DNA from: Sipunculus nudus
Lineage: Eukaryota; Annelida; Sipuncula; Golfingiida; Sipunculidae
DNA: 64,000 bases
Direction of reading: 5' to 3'
NCBI GenBank assembly: GCA_026874595.1
Contig: CM049320.1
Span: 51,656,714 to 51,720,713, forward strand
A model generated the notes under the pieces. It had not been told where the DNA came from, ran no database searches, and saw only the letters and a program-made list of their open reading frames with translations. The position numbers and the translations under genes were made by a program. Shown here in pieces: positions 36,721-48,677 of the stretch (position 1 is its first letter; the number at the start of each line of letters is the position of its first letter).

Positions 36721-39700
36721 TATAAGATAATGTTACACCGTCTGCTGTTGTTGAGGTAAAATCTGTTTGGATTTTATACACCCCAGCTTATATTCCCGGT
36801 TTCTATAGCATGAAGCGACTTCTAGAAGTGGGCCGTGTTAGTGCCTGTACGACTGAGAAACGGTGTTCTTGAGCGTAAAACGTCAGTGCTTGAGGATGGC
36901 CACGTATATACCTGTGTAAAGGACATCAGAGTGAATATCGCAATAGCCAACGGACTGGTAATCCGGCGATGTGTGTTTACTGTGAGTGCATCGAGTACCA
37001 GGCAAGGACGCTACATTTAAGCGCAGATCTATTGTGACACTGAATATTGTCGTGCGAGGACATATTCAGGTACTTCCTGTTGGATGAATTCAGGTGATAT
37101 TAGCTGTGAGAGACATTTCATTAGTTTTCCTACAGAGGAGGCCGTGAGCCTATCTGGCAGTGCTTTCTGGACTTTGCCTTGAGGGGCAGGCGCGTGATTC
37201 ACTGAGAAACTGTGTTGATAAGCAGCGTGAGGCGCCGGCGAATCCCTGTGTATGTATACAGTGAGCGATGACTGAGGGATGAACTGACATTAAGATGTCA
37301 ATATAGTAATCACATCATTTATGAACTCCTGGTTTGGCACAGGTTCAGAATAATAGCTAAAGGTTCTGTACCAAAACACATTTCTGCAGAGGTCACCCAC
37401 ATGAGCTCTGCAGAGTGGACCCAGACAGTTTAATTGGCACATATTAATCTTACCCTGTATTGTAGTAAATGAAGACCTAGCATGGCCAACGCTTTGACAG
37501 ATCGTACTCGTTGTGTAAAAGCTTGACAGGTCCGGGGACAAAATATGTGCGCCCGCTCATGTTTCAGGACTTCCATATTGGAAAGATTGTTACATAATTC
37601 ACATCCATATAAAAAAAATATTTTTACAACTTAGCAGCTATGAGCGGATTAAGTCCCCTTTGGTCTAACTGCAGCCCCCGCTTAGAATAGAAGGATTCCT
37701 AAGCTCTTGGACAAGAAAGTATAGTTTTTCTGTTGGCAATGAAAATCTGAGTTAAGAAGAATACCAAGATGATGATTTTCTTCGACCAACTTGATTATAG
37801 AATACCAAGATGCCATGGTCGAGGTTTGACACGCATTTTAAACCTTATATCCGATTCCCCACAGATTTATTTCGGTTGAAATTAGCTCTCCAGTTACAAC
37901 AATATTAATAACAAATATTAAGCATACGCTGCAGGCCAAGTGGAGTGAGAGATCAGAGACCCAATGTAAAAATTATCAATTTTCGCCCCATACAAACTAT
38001 TTCTGAGTTGAAAAATCAAAGCATTCATAAAGACAACGTAAAACCAAGGGGGAAGTATTTCTCACTGTCTAACCGATCGACACACCTTGAACCATCTACT
38101 GAAAACACCGTCGTGTTGCACACAACTTAAATTATCGCTGTACGAAGATTCCATCAACCTCAACAATTTTCCATTATTTTAACGGGAGAAAGAGAGGGAC
38201 AGACAGCGAGAGAAATAGACAGAGAATTTAACAGGCAGACAGACAGAGAGATAAACAGACAGACAGGAAGAGAGTGACAGACAGACAGAGCGAGACAGTA
38301 AGACAGACACCATTAGAGAGAGGGAGAGACAGACAGGCAGACAGGCACGGTGGGGGGGGGGGGGAGAGAGAGAGAAAGAGGGAGCACTTGGGTAAGAGAA
38401 ATGGCAAGTGGTATTTCTTTCTTAACCTCATTTGGTCGTGTAACTGTTGCCGTGTTCCAAAAATGGAGACTCAGATTACGAAAACCAAACTAGGGGCCAT
38501 CCTTTGGTATCATTAGAATACACCCTGGTCAGTGCATACATAATGCTGGGCATTGCTTGACCGTACCGGATCAGTTAAGGCTTTATGGATGGGGATATCT
38601 GGCGCTCTGATTTGGTTAATGTCTAATGTTTGCGCCATTGAGAGAGACAGAGAGAGAGACACACACACACAGAGATGGAAAGAGGGACATAGAGACACCG
38701 ACATACAGGCAGACAGATAAACATGTTGCCAAATACTGTGGATTCAGAATTGTTCATTGGGTTTTTATTTTCATGGAATTCGTGGATGACCTTTATCCAC
38801 GAAATTAAAAACCCAACGATCATTAGGTTTACTGTAGAATTTTTGAAAGTCCATCGACCCTAAGCATTGAGTTGTCAGCGTCTAAGCTTGCAAATGGTTG
38901 ATTAATAAAACCAAAAGAAAACGATATGTTTCCCATAAATTTATATATATATATATATATATAAATTGTGAGAAAAGATATTCAGTTTCACCTTGGGGTG
39001 AGCAAACAAATCAAGATTCCATCAGTGTCGGACTTACAAATGAATGTTTGAAAGTGCATCTGCACTTACAGTGGCATGTGGACTTGCTCTCTTTCATATT
39101 ATCTCGCTTAAAGTCGTAGGTAAAGGGTATTTTGCCCTACTTATCTAATTTAATTGTTCTTTTGAAAATAAAAAAATAAAAAAAACAACCGTGCGGCAGA
39201 GTTAATCCAGTTATTTCCAGGCTTGGTGATGAGTCAGGGTCAGCTGAGCACAATTATGAGCTTGAGCCCAGTCTAAATGTGGCCTCGTTCCCGGGCACGT
39301 GAGTCGAACTGGGGTACCTTCTGAACGAACGACATACCAACAACTAGCGCCGGGTCTTGCTCTCATTTTCGTAGTTATGCATTCAGACAGGCATGGTTTA
39401 ATTTGATAGACACAGGTAGAATTATTCCTGAGAAATCTATCGAGATGTACCCAAAAATTAACAGATAAGTCAGCCGATATTTTTGCTATTTGCGTCAGTG
39501 AAACTGTTGCTTGAGCCGGGACTGCGTGAAGCTGACATTTGATGAAAAGAGCCTGAGAAAATGTAAACATTCAATGGATTTTTAACAAAAAGAAAACACT
39601 CATCTTTGGCTTATTTTTAAATTTGTTCACATATTAATTTTGATGCAATGCATGACTTGGAACGATTAATCCACGAAAGTTTTAACCCAACAAATATTGT

Positions 39701-39894
39701 TTCAGGTCAAATGTACGAAATTTTAAACCCAAGATATTTTCTGAATCCACGGTACACATAATTATATGGTTACATTTTTCTCTGAATACCTTTCTAGATG
39801 AGTGTATGCATGTATTCATGATAGTACACTTACTGTCCCCGAGGGTCAGTGTGACGGCCGCGGTCAATATCACGAGAGCCTTCAACATGTCCAT
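25866..39894 (-). CDS. ALP-B: alkaline phosphatase, complete
   Basis: Complete ten-exon gene encoding 562 residues. Exons (complement): 39834-39894, 34473-34771, 32835-33015, 32397-32560, 31664-31771, 29810-29921, 28868-29008, 27722-27913, 27159-27284, 25866-26170. All introns are GT-AG. Residues 1-20 form a signal peptide ([20 protein letters not shown]); a second in-frame ATG lies two codons in. Catalytic positions visible: D81 in VGDGMG, S131 nucleophile, H194 and T196 in THATPA, R207, E355, D360, H361 and H364 in RIDHAHH, D401/H402 in TADHSH, H479 in THGGED. The hydrophobic C-terminus suggests a GPI anchor, so the enzyme should act outside the cell on the membrane. It is in inverted orientation to ALP-A and is its closest relative here. 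Exon 9 reads APCMGLDMK where ALP-A has APGKGLDGK, adding an unpaired-looking cysteine. The frame is intact and the gene is probably functional. Confidence 0.95.
26615..26660. repeat. (AT)n microsatellite
   Basis: AT dinucleotide run in ALP-B intron 9; the matching intron of ALP-A lacks it. Confidence 0.93.
27159..27284 (-). CDS. ALP-B exon 9
   Basis: 126 bases, acceptor ATTGCAG, donor GTAAGT. It reads [17 protein letters not shown]; the family-typical APGKG loop is changed to APCMG. Confidence 0.93.
27722..27913 (-). CDS. ALP-B exon 8 (metal-binding core)
   Basis: 192 bases, acceptor TTGACAG, donor GTAATA. It encodes [10 protein letters not shown] and [11 protein letters not shown] with all expected metal ligands. 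Confidence 0.96.
28410..28845 (-). repeat. Short, degenerate copy of the same minisatellite in ALP-B intron 7
   Basis: Units such as 'TACGACAAGGAATTACGACAA' on the + strand, the reverse complement of the ALP-A array. It spans about 0.43 kb against 1.9 kb in ALP-A. Confidence 0.9.
28868..29008 (-). CDS. ALP-B exon 7
   Basis: 141 bases, acceptor CTGTTCAG, donor GTAATT. It encodes [16 protein letters not shown] to FFLEVE, ending in the magnesium-ligand Glu. Confidence 0.94.
29810..29921 (-). CDS. ALP-B exon 6
   Basis: 112 bases, acceptor TTGTACAAG, donor GTACGT. It differs from ALP-A exon 6 at two of 37 whole codons at protein level (S to T, E to D). Confidence 0.93.
29983..30320 (+). repeat. 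21-bp minisatellite with TGACGTCA (long form) in ALP-B intron 5
   Basis: About 16 units of 'ATGTAACTGGTCTGTGACGTC' type. Perfect TGACGTCA occurs for example at 30066 and 30254, with many one-base variants (AACGTCA, GACATCA). Confidence 0.88.
30480..31380. other. AT-rich part of ALP-B intron 5
   Basis: Low-complexity AT-rich sequence with no gene or repeat family I recognise. It occupies the place where ALP-A has the DR1 satellite. Confidence 0.5.
31664..31771 (-). CDS. ALP-B exon 5
   Basis: 108 bases, acceptor TTTCCTGAG, donor GTAGAT. It encodes [20 protein letters not shown] to DMIQ. Confidence 0.93.
32397..32560 (-). CDS. ALP-B exon 4
   Basis: 164 bases, acceptor TGTTCCAG, donor GTGAGC. 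It encodes RITHATPA with the animal-type His and SADRDWES with the substrate-binding Arg. Confidence 0.95.
32835..33015 (-). CDS. ALP-B exon 3 (nucleophile serine)
   Basis: 181 bases, acceptor CTGTTTCAG, donor GTGAGG. It encodes [19 protein letters not shown] with the catalytic Ser at residue 131. Confidence 0.95.
33944..34173 (+). mobile_element. Candidate solo LTR in ALP-B intron 2
   Basis: A single copy of the about 230-bp repeat that flanks the BEL/Pao remnant in ALP-A, at the equivalent intronic position and with the same flanking sequence. It is absent from ALP-C intron 2 (337 bp). Best read as a solo LTR left by recombination. Confidence 0.55.
34473..34771 (-). CDS. ALP-B exon 2
   Basis: 299 bases, acceptor TGTACACAG, donor GTGAAT. 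It contains the VGDGMG metal-binding motif (Asp at residue 81). Confidence 0.95.
36317..36357. repeat. (AT)n microsatellite
   Basis: AT run in ALP-B intron 1, adjacent to a local duplication (about 36358-36425 and 36490-36560 share 'ACTGTTATCC.AACA'). Confidence 0.92.
36674..36719. repeat. (AT)n microsatellite
   Basis: Second AT run in ALP-B intron 1. Confidence 0.93.
36720..38180. other. ALP-B intron 1, no feature recognised
   Basis: Unique-looking intronic sequence; only short, overlapping ORFs. Confidence 0.45.
38185..38395. repeat. CAGA/GAGA-rich low-complexity tract
   Basis: Degenerate CAGACAGA and GAGA repeats ending in a G run at about 38352-38363. A similar shorter tract lies at 38640-38720. 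Arginine/glutamate-rich ORFs across it are artefacts. Confidence 0.85.
38737..38836. mobile_element. Short hairpin MITE
   Basis: Inverted halves: left 'TTGGGTTTTTATTTTC...CGTGGAT' and right 'ATCCACGAAATTAAAAACCC', bounded by TACTGTGG and TTTACTGTAG. The best-preserved member of a family with fragments near 24395, 24530, 25010 and 39665. Confidence 0.6.
39277..39360 (-). repeat. tRNA-like SINE head (tentative)
   Basis: On the minus strand there is an A-box-like TAGTTGTTGGTATG and a B-box-like CAGTTCGACTCAC about 30 bases on. No cloverleaf was verified. Confidence 0.3.
39834..39894 (-). CDS. ALP-B exon 1 (signal peptide)
   Basis: 61 bases from ATG to donor GTAAGT (GAC A|GTAAGT). It encodes a hydrophobic signal peptide. 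The start at 39894 is the first ATG; a second follows at 39888. An acceptor-like TTTACCATAG lies just upstream, at about 39939, suggesting a spliced 5' leader. Confidence 0.88.
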
Positions 39895-40353
39895 GTTGAT
39901 TTCGTGCAAGCTCTCAAATCCCCCGTCTCAATGGTAACCTATGGTAAACAAAAAAAAGAAGAATATTAAGCGTGGATAGAAAATAAACCCAGCAATAATA
40001 GCGAAACCTAATCTAGGGTGATTTCAAATCATTCGATGGAAGTGAAGTGCACAATTATACATGAAACTCCATGTGTGGGCCCGGGACTGTGCCACGTGTG
40101 TTTGGCTATTTGGCTTCAAGACCAGACATGAAATTGTGTTATACTTTAAGAAAACTTATTTCGTGTGGCCATAAGGTTTCAAGAACTGAGCGAATACCTT
40201 TAAAGAAATTAGTGCAGTGACTAAAACAGATTTCATAATCATGTTCGTCGATTAATTCAATTATCGATTATCCTCAAGACAATTAAGTGCAGCTGCCGTT
40301 CTAATGCCTAGTAATGTACATAGCTCATTGCCGCCACGACTATACGCATCGCA

Positions 40354-41550
40354 TTAAAGAACAGCATGGTTAATTGCATGCTCATTAAAGTTGCCACAAA
40401 AGTAACAAAGATCATGTATGAATAGCCGCTCTATCATGTCATAATATGCAACAAGCTTGACAGCAAGAGAACACGCGCGCAGACAATAAGGCATACGACG
40501 AGCACAACTCCAGAAAACGAAGTGTCGAAAGCGCTGTGGATGACTAAGTACGAAACATTTCATTTTGTCGCAAGTTGAAATATTCTCATTATGTAGCGAC
40601 TCTTCGTGTCAAGCAATTGTGTCTGAAACTTTTACCTCCGTAGCTCGTTTATTTGGTAATATAATATTGTCAAGTATGGCAGGAATATATTGCATTAAAT
40701 TATATATAACAAAAAGCCCACTTTGTCTGCAGATGGACCAAGCGGTCTGGGTGCAATGTCGGTAGGTGTTCGCGTGTGCAACATCTGCATCATTTTTTTA
40801 CACAGAAACGTTGAATGCGCTCTAACAAAAAAATTCAAATCTTGAAAGAGAACAGTTTTACACCATGATAGCTCCGCTCCATATACGATTGCAGGGAGCC
40901 CAACCGCCTTATAGAGCTTAAGGCTGGTGATTGGGTCCAACCCATGTTGTCTTACTCCAAATTCTTCAAGAGAGAGAAATATACCCTTTCCTAAACGACA
41001 GACACGCCGAGTCGTTTTAAGAGAATTAAAAGAAGCATTCAACATTATCCCAAGTTGTGTGTGGGATCTACATTGACCAATTTGCTTATCTCCTAGAGAC
41101 CATTGACGCCTGTAGGACATTATGTTAAAAGCCTGGGAGGATTCACCAAAGGTTATAATCTTGGTTTTATGGGCATTGAAATTGGAACGCCACCTTTCTT
41201 TTAGTATTTTAACGCAATGTCTATATTCTTGCAGTTCATCCGAAGAAAAGGACAACCTGTGTATATACAGCCTGCAAGAGCACTTAGTTTATTCGCAGGA
41301 AAATGAATTAGCAAATCATTTATGTACAAAGGGTACCGAAATTGAGATAAAACGCCATCCTGCCTGACAGATTGAGTGATATCAAACTAGTCAGAATCCA
41401 TCCCTTCGTATAATACTGCGCTTTGCATTTTTTGTAAGCATTTACAATCAAACGCCAGAGCCCCCTATTTATACCAAATTTATAAAGTTTTATAAACAAA
41501 CCCGCATGCCACACGTGGTCAAACGCTTTGGTATTCTGTCGAGGTAGCAT
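40354..41550 (-). mobile_element. Dead LINE (non-LTR retrotransposon) fragment
   Basis: Minus-strand frames read in order as a reverse transcriptase: AFDHVWHAGLF (41550-41320), then in another frame VRQDGVLSQF...LYINDLLIHF, then from 41255 SSDELQ...LGIMLN...LYKAVGLPAIVYGAE. At 40563-40354 there is a C-terminal CYFCGNFNEHAINH zinc-knuckle-like motif. The YADD catalytic box that should lie between LYINDLL and SSDELQ is absent and the frame shifts twice. 5' half missing. Confidence 0.75.
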
Positions 41551-41559
41551 ACATATACC

Positions 41560-42000
41560 TTTGAGTTTCTTTCAACTGCGTGTGCAATACATTCACTGGT
41601 ACAGTAGGAAGCATCTAAAGCCCCTGACTTATTTAAAAGAAAACTGCATTTCGTAAGGGATGGGAATTAAGGGAAGGAAAATCGTTGAAACTTTATATAA
41701 TTTTGAATTCTATTAAGAATTACTGCCTCCGTCCTTATCTAGCTTGCTGTTAAAGTCAGTGTCCTCTACAGATTAAAATTGGGAAGGTTTCATTTAAACA
41801 TCCATGTTACACGATATTCATTGATAAATAAAGGGTGTTCTTCCTTTTTTGGTAAAACCATAGGTAAAAGCATGCACTCGTATTATTTCTCCCCTGTTTG
41901 GTATGAGCCAAAGACTATGTCCTTAAATCCATAGTTATTAAAATAAAGATTAAATGATAGAAAAATTATTATAATATAACTTCTCCTAAAATCTAAATAA
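41560..42000. other. Non-coding sequence beside the LINE
   Basis: No further reverse-transcriptase motifs and no gene seen. Confidence 0.4.
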
Positions 42001-42029
42001 AAAGCTAACACTTACTAATGTTTATATTA

Positions 42030-42670
42030 TCAGCGATAGTAGCAGGTGTTGCATACGTAGTAGTAGTAATAGTAGTAGTAGCAGTTATAGTAATAGTAGT
42101 AGCAGAAAAAGTAGTAGTAATAGCAGTAGTTGAAATAATTGTAGTAGTTGCAGGAGTAATAGTAAAAATGGTGGTAGTAATAATAGTATTATTATTTGTA
42201 ATTGTAGTAGTAATAGTTATAGTAGTATTAATGGAAGTATTGTAATAGTAGTAGTAATAGTAGTATTGGTAGAAGGAGTAACTGTAATAGTAGTCAAGGT
42301 AGAAGTATCAGAATAGTAGTAGTAATACTGGTAGTAGTATAAGTATTAGTAATATTAGTAGTAAAAGTAGTAGTAATAGTAATAGTAATTGTGGTAGTAA
42401 TAGTAACAGCAGTATAAGTATTAGTAGTAATAGCAGTAGTAATAGTAGCAGTGGTGGTGAACTAATAATAGAATTAATAGTAATAGTAGGAGTAATAATA
42501 GTGGCAATATAAGTAGTAGTAATAGTAATAACAGTAGAAATATAAGTAAAAGCAGTAGCAATAGTAATGGTAGTATTAGTATGGTAGTATCAGTAGTAGT
42601 AGTAGAAATTGAACCGTAGAAGTGTTAGTAATAGTAGTGTTTGTGTTGTATTGGTAAGAGTTGTAGTAGT
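42030..42670. repeat. Imperfect (GTA)n trinucleotide tract
   Basis: More than 600 bases of degenerate GTA/ATA triplets. The valine/isoleucine-rich ORF at 42018-42245 is a by-product. Confidence 0.92.
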
Positions 42671-43008
42671 TGTGCAAGGTGTAATCTGCCCTACCTGTCC
42701 ACCGTAACAATAAACTGCGTCACTTGCTCTCCCTAAACTCAAAGTGTCACTGACTATCCCATGCACTTACTGTGACAACTAGTTAGATTACAGAGGTCGG
42801 CCTTTTTTTAAACTAGCCACATGTGGTCTCTCACAGCAGCTGTCCCCTACTGGTATGAACAATGTAAAAACGATAATGATTTTATCTGTCCGAGATCCCG
42901 TCTATTGTACCCGTACCACATGTGTTGGTTATGTCACATGATCTATGAATTCTACTGTAATTGTGTTTAAGTGTACTTTAAGTGCCCTGGACCAACCATC
43001 TTGCAACA

Positions 43009-43190
43009 CCCCCCCCCCCCCCCTCCCTTGAGCTGAAACATCTCTAGCAATTAAATTATAAAGTTATCCACAGTGCATTAATTTCAAATTCATAGGCTGA
43101 GGATATTAATGAACAGCTCTTTGATCGGAGTCCTAACATAGAGCCCCCCCCCCCCAAAAAAAAAAAAAAAAACAAAAAAAAAAACAAATC
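43009..43190. repeat. Poly-C and poly-A homopolymer runs
   Basis: C run at about 43010-43023 and a C-then-A run at about 43146-43185. Confidence 0.85.
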
Positions 43191-43947
43191 ACACTCGTCT
43201 GTGAGAGAACACGACCTACCCCCATTTTAGCATGTAGAGCGCTCAGTACCGTGGGATCGATCAGTGCTCTGTTGAGTCCGGCGCCCTTCCAGGACCACAG
43301 AAGCCGGCAGAATGAAGAGTTAAACATGCGACTTGAATATATGAATATATTTGACCACGAAAATTTAAATGATGAGATTTTGAAAAGTGTAAACGTAGAC
43401 GTTTATATACCAACATGATACAAACGATTGAATGTTCGGAGTTGATATCCTAATTTTGAAGAAATATAAATATTAAAGCCAGTCACACGTGAACCCTCAA
43501 CCCTTAAGTTTGACAACCTTATGCTACGACATTCAGAGAATAGTAGTTAAGGAACAGAAAATCCTTATTTTTTTGTGAAAGGTGATTCATTTTTTTTCTA
43601 AAGAAGGTAAGGATGGCGCTCGAGCGCCGTAGTTGATGAAGTCCGGGACACCCCCCCCCCCCCCTCCAAGGCACCGATAAAGATGGTATCTTAATGAATG
43701 TTTAATTATTATCTATTTACTATAAGGCCAAAAGGTTAGGAGAAATTCAGAGGAGATAGAGGTTAAATGCTAAGGTGTATGAATATTAAAATGGTTGCAA
43801 GGTAAGATCAATGTAACTTCCCGAAGCTGCTTGCTTAGTGGATGTGATGTAAGTCTCTTTCTACATAGGATGTGGTAGGATTATGTTTAGAGGAGAAACG
43901 AATTTAGTTTGTATGCTTGTAGTTATTTGTTAAGATTGTTATGTTTA

Positions 43948-44195
43948 CTGTGGAAGTGGTTTTGTTGGCGGGGTTTTTATTTCCGTGCTTTTTGCGGGAC
44001 CATTATTTGCGTTAAATTAAAAACACGCGTTATTTCGAACATCCCAGACATGTCCATGTAGATTACTTTTTTTAACCGCCAGGTGCCGACATTATTGTTA
44101 TAGATACAAATAAAGAGTTATGACGAATTGAATAGATAATGTTGTGTCACATAAATCGTTAATATTTGATGGGGCACTGAGAAATTGAAAAAACT

Positions 44196-44249
<54 letters not shown>

Positions 44250-44900
44250 TTGAATGCACGTGAGTCTGGTATAATCCCTCCTCGCTTGGCCGATTGAGTT
44301 GAGGTTTTTCAACCAGGATGCTAGAGTAGTCATGTTGCTTGTAATAAGATTTCATAGCTGGTGATATCTCAACTAAAAACCACTCCAGTTAATAGTTTTT
44401 GGAGAAACAACTGTGAAACGGATAGCCTTCGAAGTCCTTTGGAACCGACCTCCAAATGTCTCTGAAGTACCACTTTTAGCCAGCCGCGATTGTGGTCAAC
44501 CTGTTGTTCACACATAGCAGGCTGCGTCTAGTTGGTAATCACAGTTGATATAGTTGAGCCATTCTACAATTTACTCATATGTCAGAAAGCGTGACTGGTT
44601 GCAGTACTTGAATCAAAAGTAATTAGTTCCGGTAATAATATATTGTTTACCACATGCAATCATTGTACTCACTAGCCCGTACCATGGAGTATGTGCACAG
44701 TCACCCGAAGCTTGTTAGGTAGAAGGTAGGTTGCGTCACAAACTTAATTATCTTTCATGTAAACGTTTAAACATTTGGATAATTTGATACAAAATGAAAT
44801 CCCGATACGTACTGAATTACGCGTAAATTCGAACTGCGCTAATGGTGTAAAATGGAAAATGCGCGATAATTCAGACACGCCAAATTAACCACTTCCACAG
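43948..44900. mobile_element. MITE with CTGTGGAAGTGGTT ends
   Basis: 953 bp. Left end CTGTGGAAGTGGTT and right end AACCACTTCCACAG are perfect inverted repeats with TA on each outside edge; similarity continues inward (TTGGCG). No transposase. An (AT)n run at 44199-44242 lies inside. Confidence 0.65.
44199..44242. repeat. (AT)n microsatellite
   Basis: AT dinucleotides inside the 43948-44900 element. Confidence 0.93.
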
Positions 44901-44904
44901 TATA

Positions 44905-47325
44905 TCTTTTATGCTGTTGTAACTGTAGACGGATTGTTCCATGTCATATTTATTCAATCGATTCTTTTAGATAATAGTATAACGTTAGCATCAAAGTTTA
45001 TCTAATAGTTGCCCCCAGGTTAGCCCCCCCCCCCCCCCCACCACTCGCGCTCATTTCAGATAACCCGCGCGAGTTGGATGAACATGATTACAGGGTGTTA
45101 CCCCCTCGCTGATGTAGATAAATGATGATGAGTTCTTATGCTTAACACTACTGATATATTAATACAAAAAATACACTTTAAAGACACAATTTTTAAAAGT
45201 TGGAAGCAATATTCGAAATATAAAATTGTCAAAAAACGTTAACCACACTATTAATTGAACAATAAATACATTTCACGACAACAGATGACACATGTGACAC
45301 ATTACACGGAAACATTAGATATGCAAAGATTCAAAATAATCAGTGAAACAAAGAAGCATGTTAAATTATTGTATGTATATAAATGTAAATAAGCAAATTC
45401 AAGGAATTTATGTCCTCAGCTTCCGCCTTCAAGTCAGGGATGATTTTAAAGTGTGTGTTGACTAAGGACAAATAGTTTTAATTACGCTTAAAAGATGGCA
45501 GCACCTGGCATTTACTGCCAAAAATTCAAGTATTTTATGTCTATCGCTGATGACACCTGATGGTGATTAGTAAAACTAAGTGTACTGATTCATCATATAA
45601 AAAATGAAATGTCATATTGAATTATTATTTTGTAAGACAGGCACTTCAAAACCAATCCCAACCAAGATAAGCATGACGGCAATTACAGGCCCAAATTTGA
45701 ATGAAATCGAATAAAATATAGGAAAATTATCGCACGGAAACGAAAACATGACGGACGAACAGACAGACAGACAGACAAACTCTAATCAATGTCCCCCTTT
45801 CCTTCAAAGGAAGCGGGGACAAAAAAATTACTGCTTTTGGGGGTTATATAACATTGTATAGGTGTTACCTGAAGTGTATTCAAGTAACCACGGGGTCCCA
45901 TTCCGTAATGTATTTTTATTTGTCCTTTGTTTTTATATCCTGTCTGAGAAATCGTAGTGTATAAACAAATATACATAAAAAATAGATGGCTCTCAGTAGA
46001 GCGCAAACCGCCGCAATACAATAGTACCTATATCCAGATCCAGAAAAAAAATGAATATATTTTTCGACCCCTCGATTAAATTTCTCTGCAAAATGATTCG
46101 GTAAATTTTGCGTGCTCTTGGCTTAACAACGATCTTGTAGTTGTGGTTAGACTCGTTATTCTTTTCGAAACGGTGCATTCACTGATAATGGGATGAACAG
46201 CTTATGTGGAATGTCATGCCACCGAGTATAACGGATCAACGGAGCGTCTTAATTCGTGTGATGTATGAACAGTGCGTCGCCGACCGTATAGACTTGTCGA
46301 TAATGTATATTATTGAGAATTATTAGTTTAGCTTGTTTTCTGTATGTTAGATTTGTGACAACCGTGCAAACAGAGAAATATGAATATGACAATTGTATCA
46401 ATGTTTAACATGAAATTAGAACTTTACATTCTGAGGAATGCAGGCCTCCGCCATGTGGGTGATCTTTAATGTTGGGTACTCCGTAACCCGTGTTTTCATT
46501 CAAGCACTAGCGAAAGTACGTAACATCAGGTTTTCTCGTATACGCCAGAGAAGGATTCGCAGACGAAGCTATACTACGCTACTCATAGAGCGGCTTTCCA
46601 CTGCATTCGTCCCAGACATCCGTTCGTGTAACCGCTGCTTTGTATAGCAAGGTTCTTTGGGTTCGAACACAAGCGTAAAGACACAAGCTTTCGTTAATCT
46701 GATTCTTGGCCCTATGCCAGAAAGGGCGCTATCCCGGAAAGAGGGACCACGCCTGCCACACAAAGTTAGAATAAAATCAATTTTATCTGTTATAGATATC
46801 CCCGGATTTTGACAAATTATAACTTCAATGTCCTCCTCTGTTTATATAAGTGTATGATATATAAAACGATTTCCTAACAGACTGACTGTGCTCTTAGATT
46901 GATAGTCGGTTTGAAGTCGAAGAAAATATGATCAAAATATATGAATCGTTCCCCTTTGTTAATATCATCATAAGATTATAATGATGATGATGATGAACAT
47001 AAATATTTTTAGTCTCATCTCATCATTGCATACCATGACAAACAAAACAGTAAACACAAGCAACAGCACACGTCTAAATGTTGTGCGTCTTAATGAAACA
47101 TGTTTTCTTATATTAGGCCCTATCGATGAGTTAACTAGTTGAAAGGGCCATGAATGTTGTATGTACTATCAAAGTTAAAGTTTTTAGATAAAGTTTAATA
47201 GATTCAGTGACCAATGATGATACGAAGTCAGAGGAAGAGACAAACAAACATACAGGATACTAAAACGGAAAACGACCATTATTCTATTATTTAGTAGCGG
47301 TCCATCAGTCCATACATAAGCAGTA
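44905..47325. other. Intergenic, no gene seen
   Basis: Short ORFs only. One poly-C run (about 45026-45039) and scattered CAGA repeats near 45762. Confidence 0.45.
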
Positions 47326-47330
47326 AAACT

Positions 47331-47498
47331 TTAAAATTACGACCACCAACTGGACCTCGAAAAAGTGGTTGCATTTTCGAGTTGATCGTCAAAGCGAGGT
47401 CTTATATACAGAGAAAAAATTAAATCTGGACCGTGAACAAATGGTCGTTATTTTGGGATGGTCGCCAAAATGAGGTGGCCGTTAGCGAGGTTTTACCG
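47331..47498. mobile_element. Small MITE related to the 15960-16858 element
   Basis: 168 bp from CAGTAAAACTTT to AGGTTTTACCG, with internal 'ATTACGACCACC' and 'GGTCGTTATTTTGGG' echoing the larger element. Termini are imperfect. Confidence 0.5.
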
Positions 47499-48610
47499 TA
47501 TTATCAGTACTTTTGTAGGAACTTAAGTTAATATAGTATGGGGCACTGGGCACGCTTGGGACTGGGTACACAGATTTCAGATAATCTCAGATTTTCAATA
47601 TGGCTGGATGTACAGCTTGGAAAGCATTTTTCTTTCGTCCATGTTGCTGACCCCAGGAACTCTGTCAATTAACGGTCAAGTGAAAACACGGGACCCACTG
47701 ACCCTTCAACATATGACTGGTCAATGTATCAGGCTCCCCTGGTTCAGCTTTTAAGATTTTAAGAACATCTGTGTTTGGGAAAATCTACATTTATTCTCAA
47801 ATTATTTCAGAAACAATGTCCATCCAGTTAGATGGGAAATGTCAGTTACTGTAGCCTTTAAAGGGGACCAGTCATCTACCTTTTGAAAAAAGAATTAATG
47901 TGATTACTGGCTTCCTCTGTGTATATATTAATGATCTAAGTTAAATTCTGGTTATGACCAGTTTTTATAACGCCTCCGTGAAGGATTCTTAAACTTGTTT
48001 ACCAACAACGTGACTGTAAACACAGCTTTGTTGACAAACAGGAAAACATGTTACCTAAGGTGGTAGGTCGCATATTTGCGGTGGTAGAAAGATCTGTGGC
48101 AAAACGCCATTTGCAAAACTCTGGCTTATCTGACTTGCCGCCAGATACCCTTGTTGATTTTGTTTTGATTATTTTAACAGGCCCCCACATATTATAAACA
48201 CATTGATATGAACAAAAAAAGCAGCCTGTGTTGGGATATCAACGTTTTCTGGTCTATGTTTATAAAAGCTCCAAGGGATAACGTTTAGTTTATTAAGGTC
48301 AGATAGGTGATCGGGCCCCTTTAAAGTATGGTGGTCCCAGATTCTTTAAATTCAGTGCTGTCACTGTTTTTGAGTAACATACTTTTTTCAAGCAAGACTT
48401 TTTTATACTTTTTCCGGGGTTAAAACTTTTTAAAACTTTTTTTCTAATATCATCATCATCAGGTGCATGGTGATAATAGGCCGTTTACCTGAACCAATGG
48501 AGTGCAGTAGGCGTATTGTGTCAATACTTCATCATAGTGGCATTTTATAAGCAATAAATTTGTATCTGCGATCTTGCCAATGTTTACAAAATCAATGGCT
48601 ATAAGGAATA

Positions 48611-48613
<3 letters not shown>

Positions 48614-48677
<64 letters not shown>

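Noticed and set aside
42018-42245. Hydrophobic Val/Ile-rich ORF resembling a membrane protein
   Set aside because: It is the reading of a degenerate GTA triplet tract; neighbouring frames are equally open.
46560-46690. Possible tRNA gene (B-box-like GGGTTCGAACAC at about 46658)
   Set aside because: I could not build an acceptor stem or anticodon arm around it; at most a SINE scrap.
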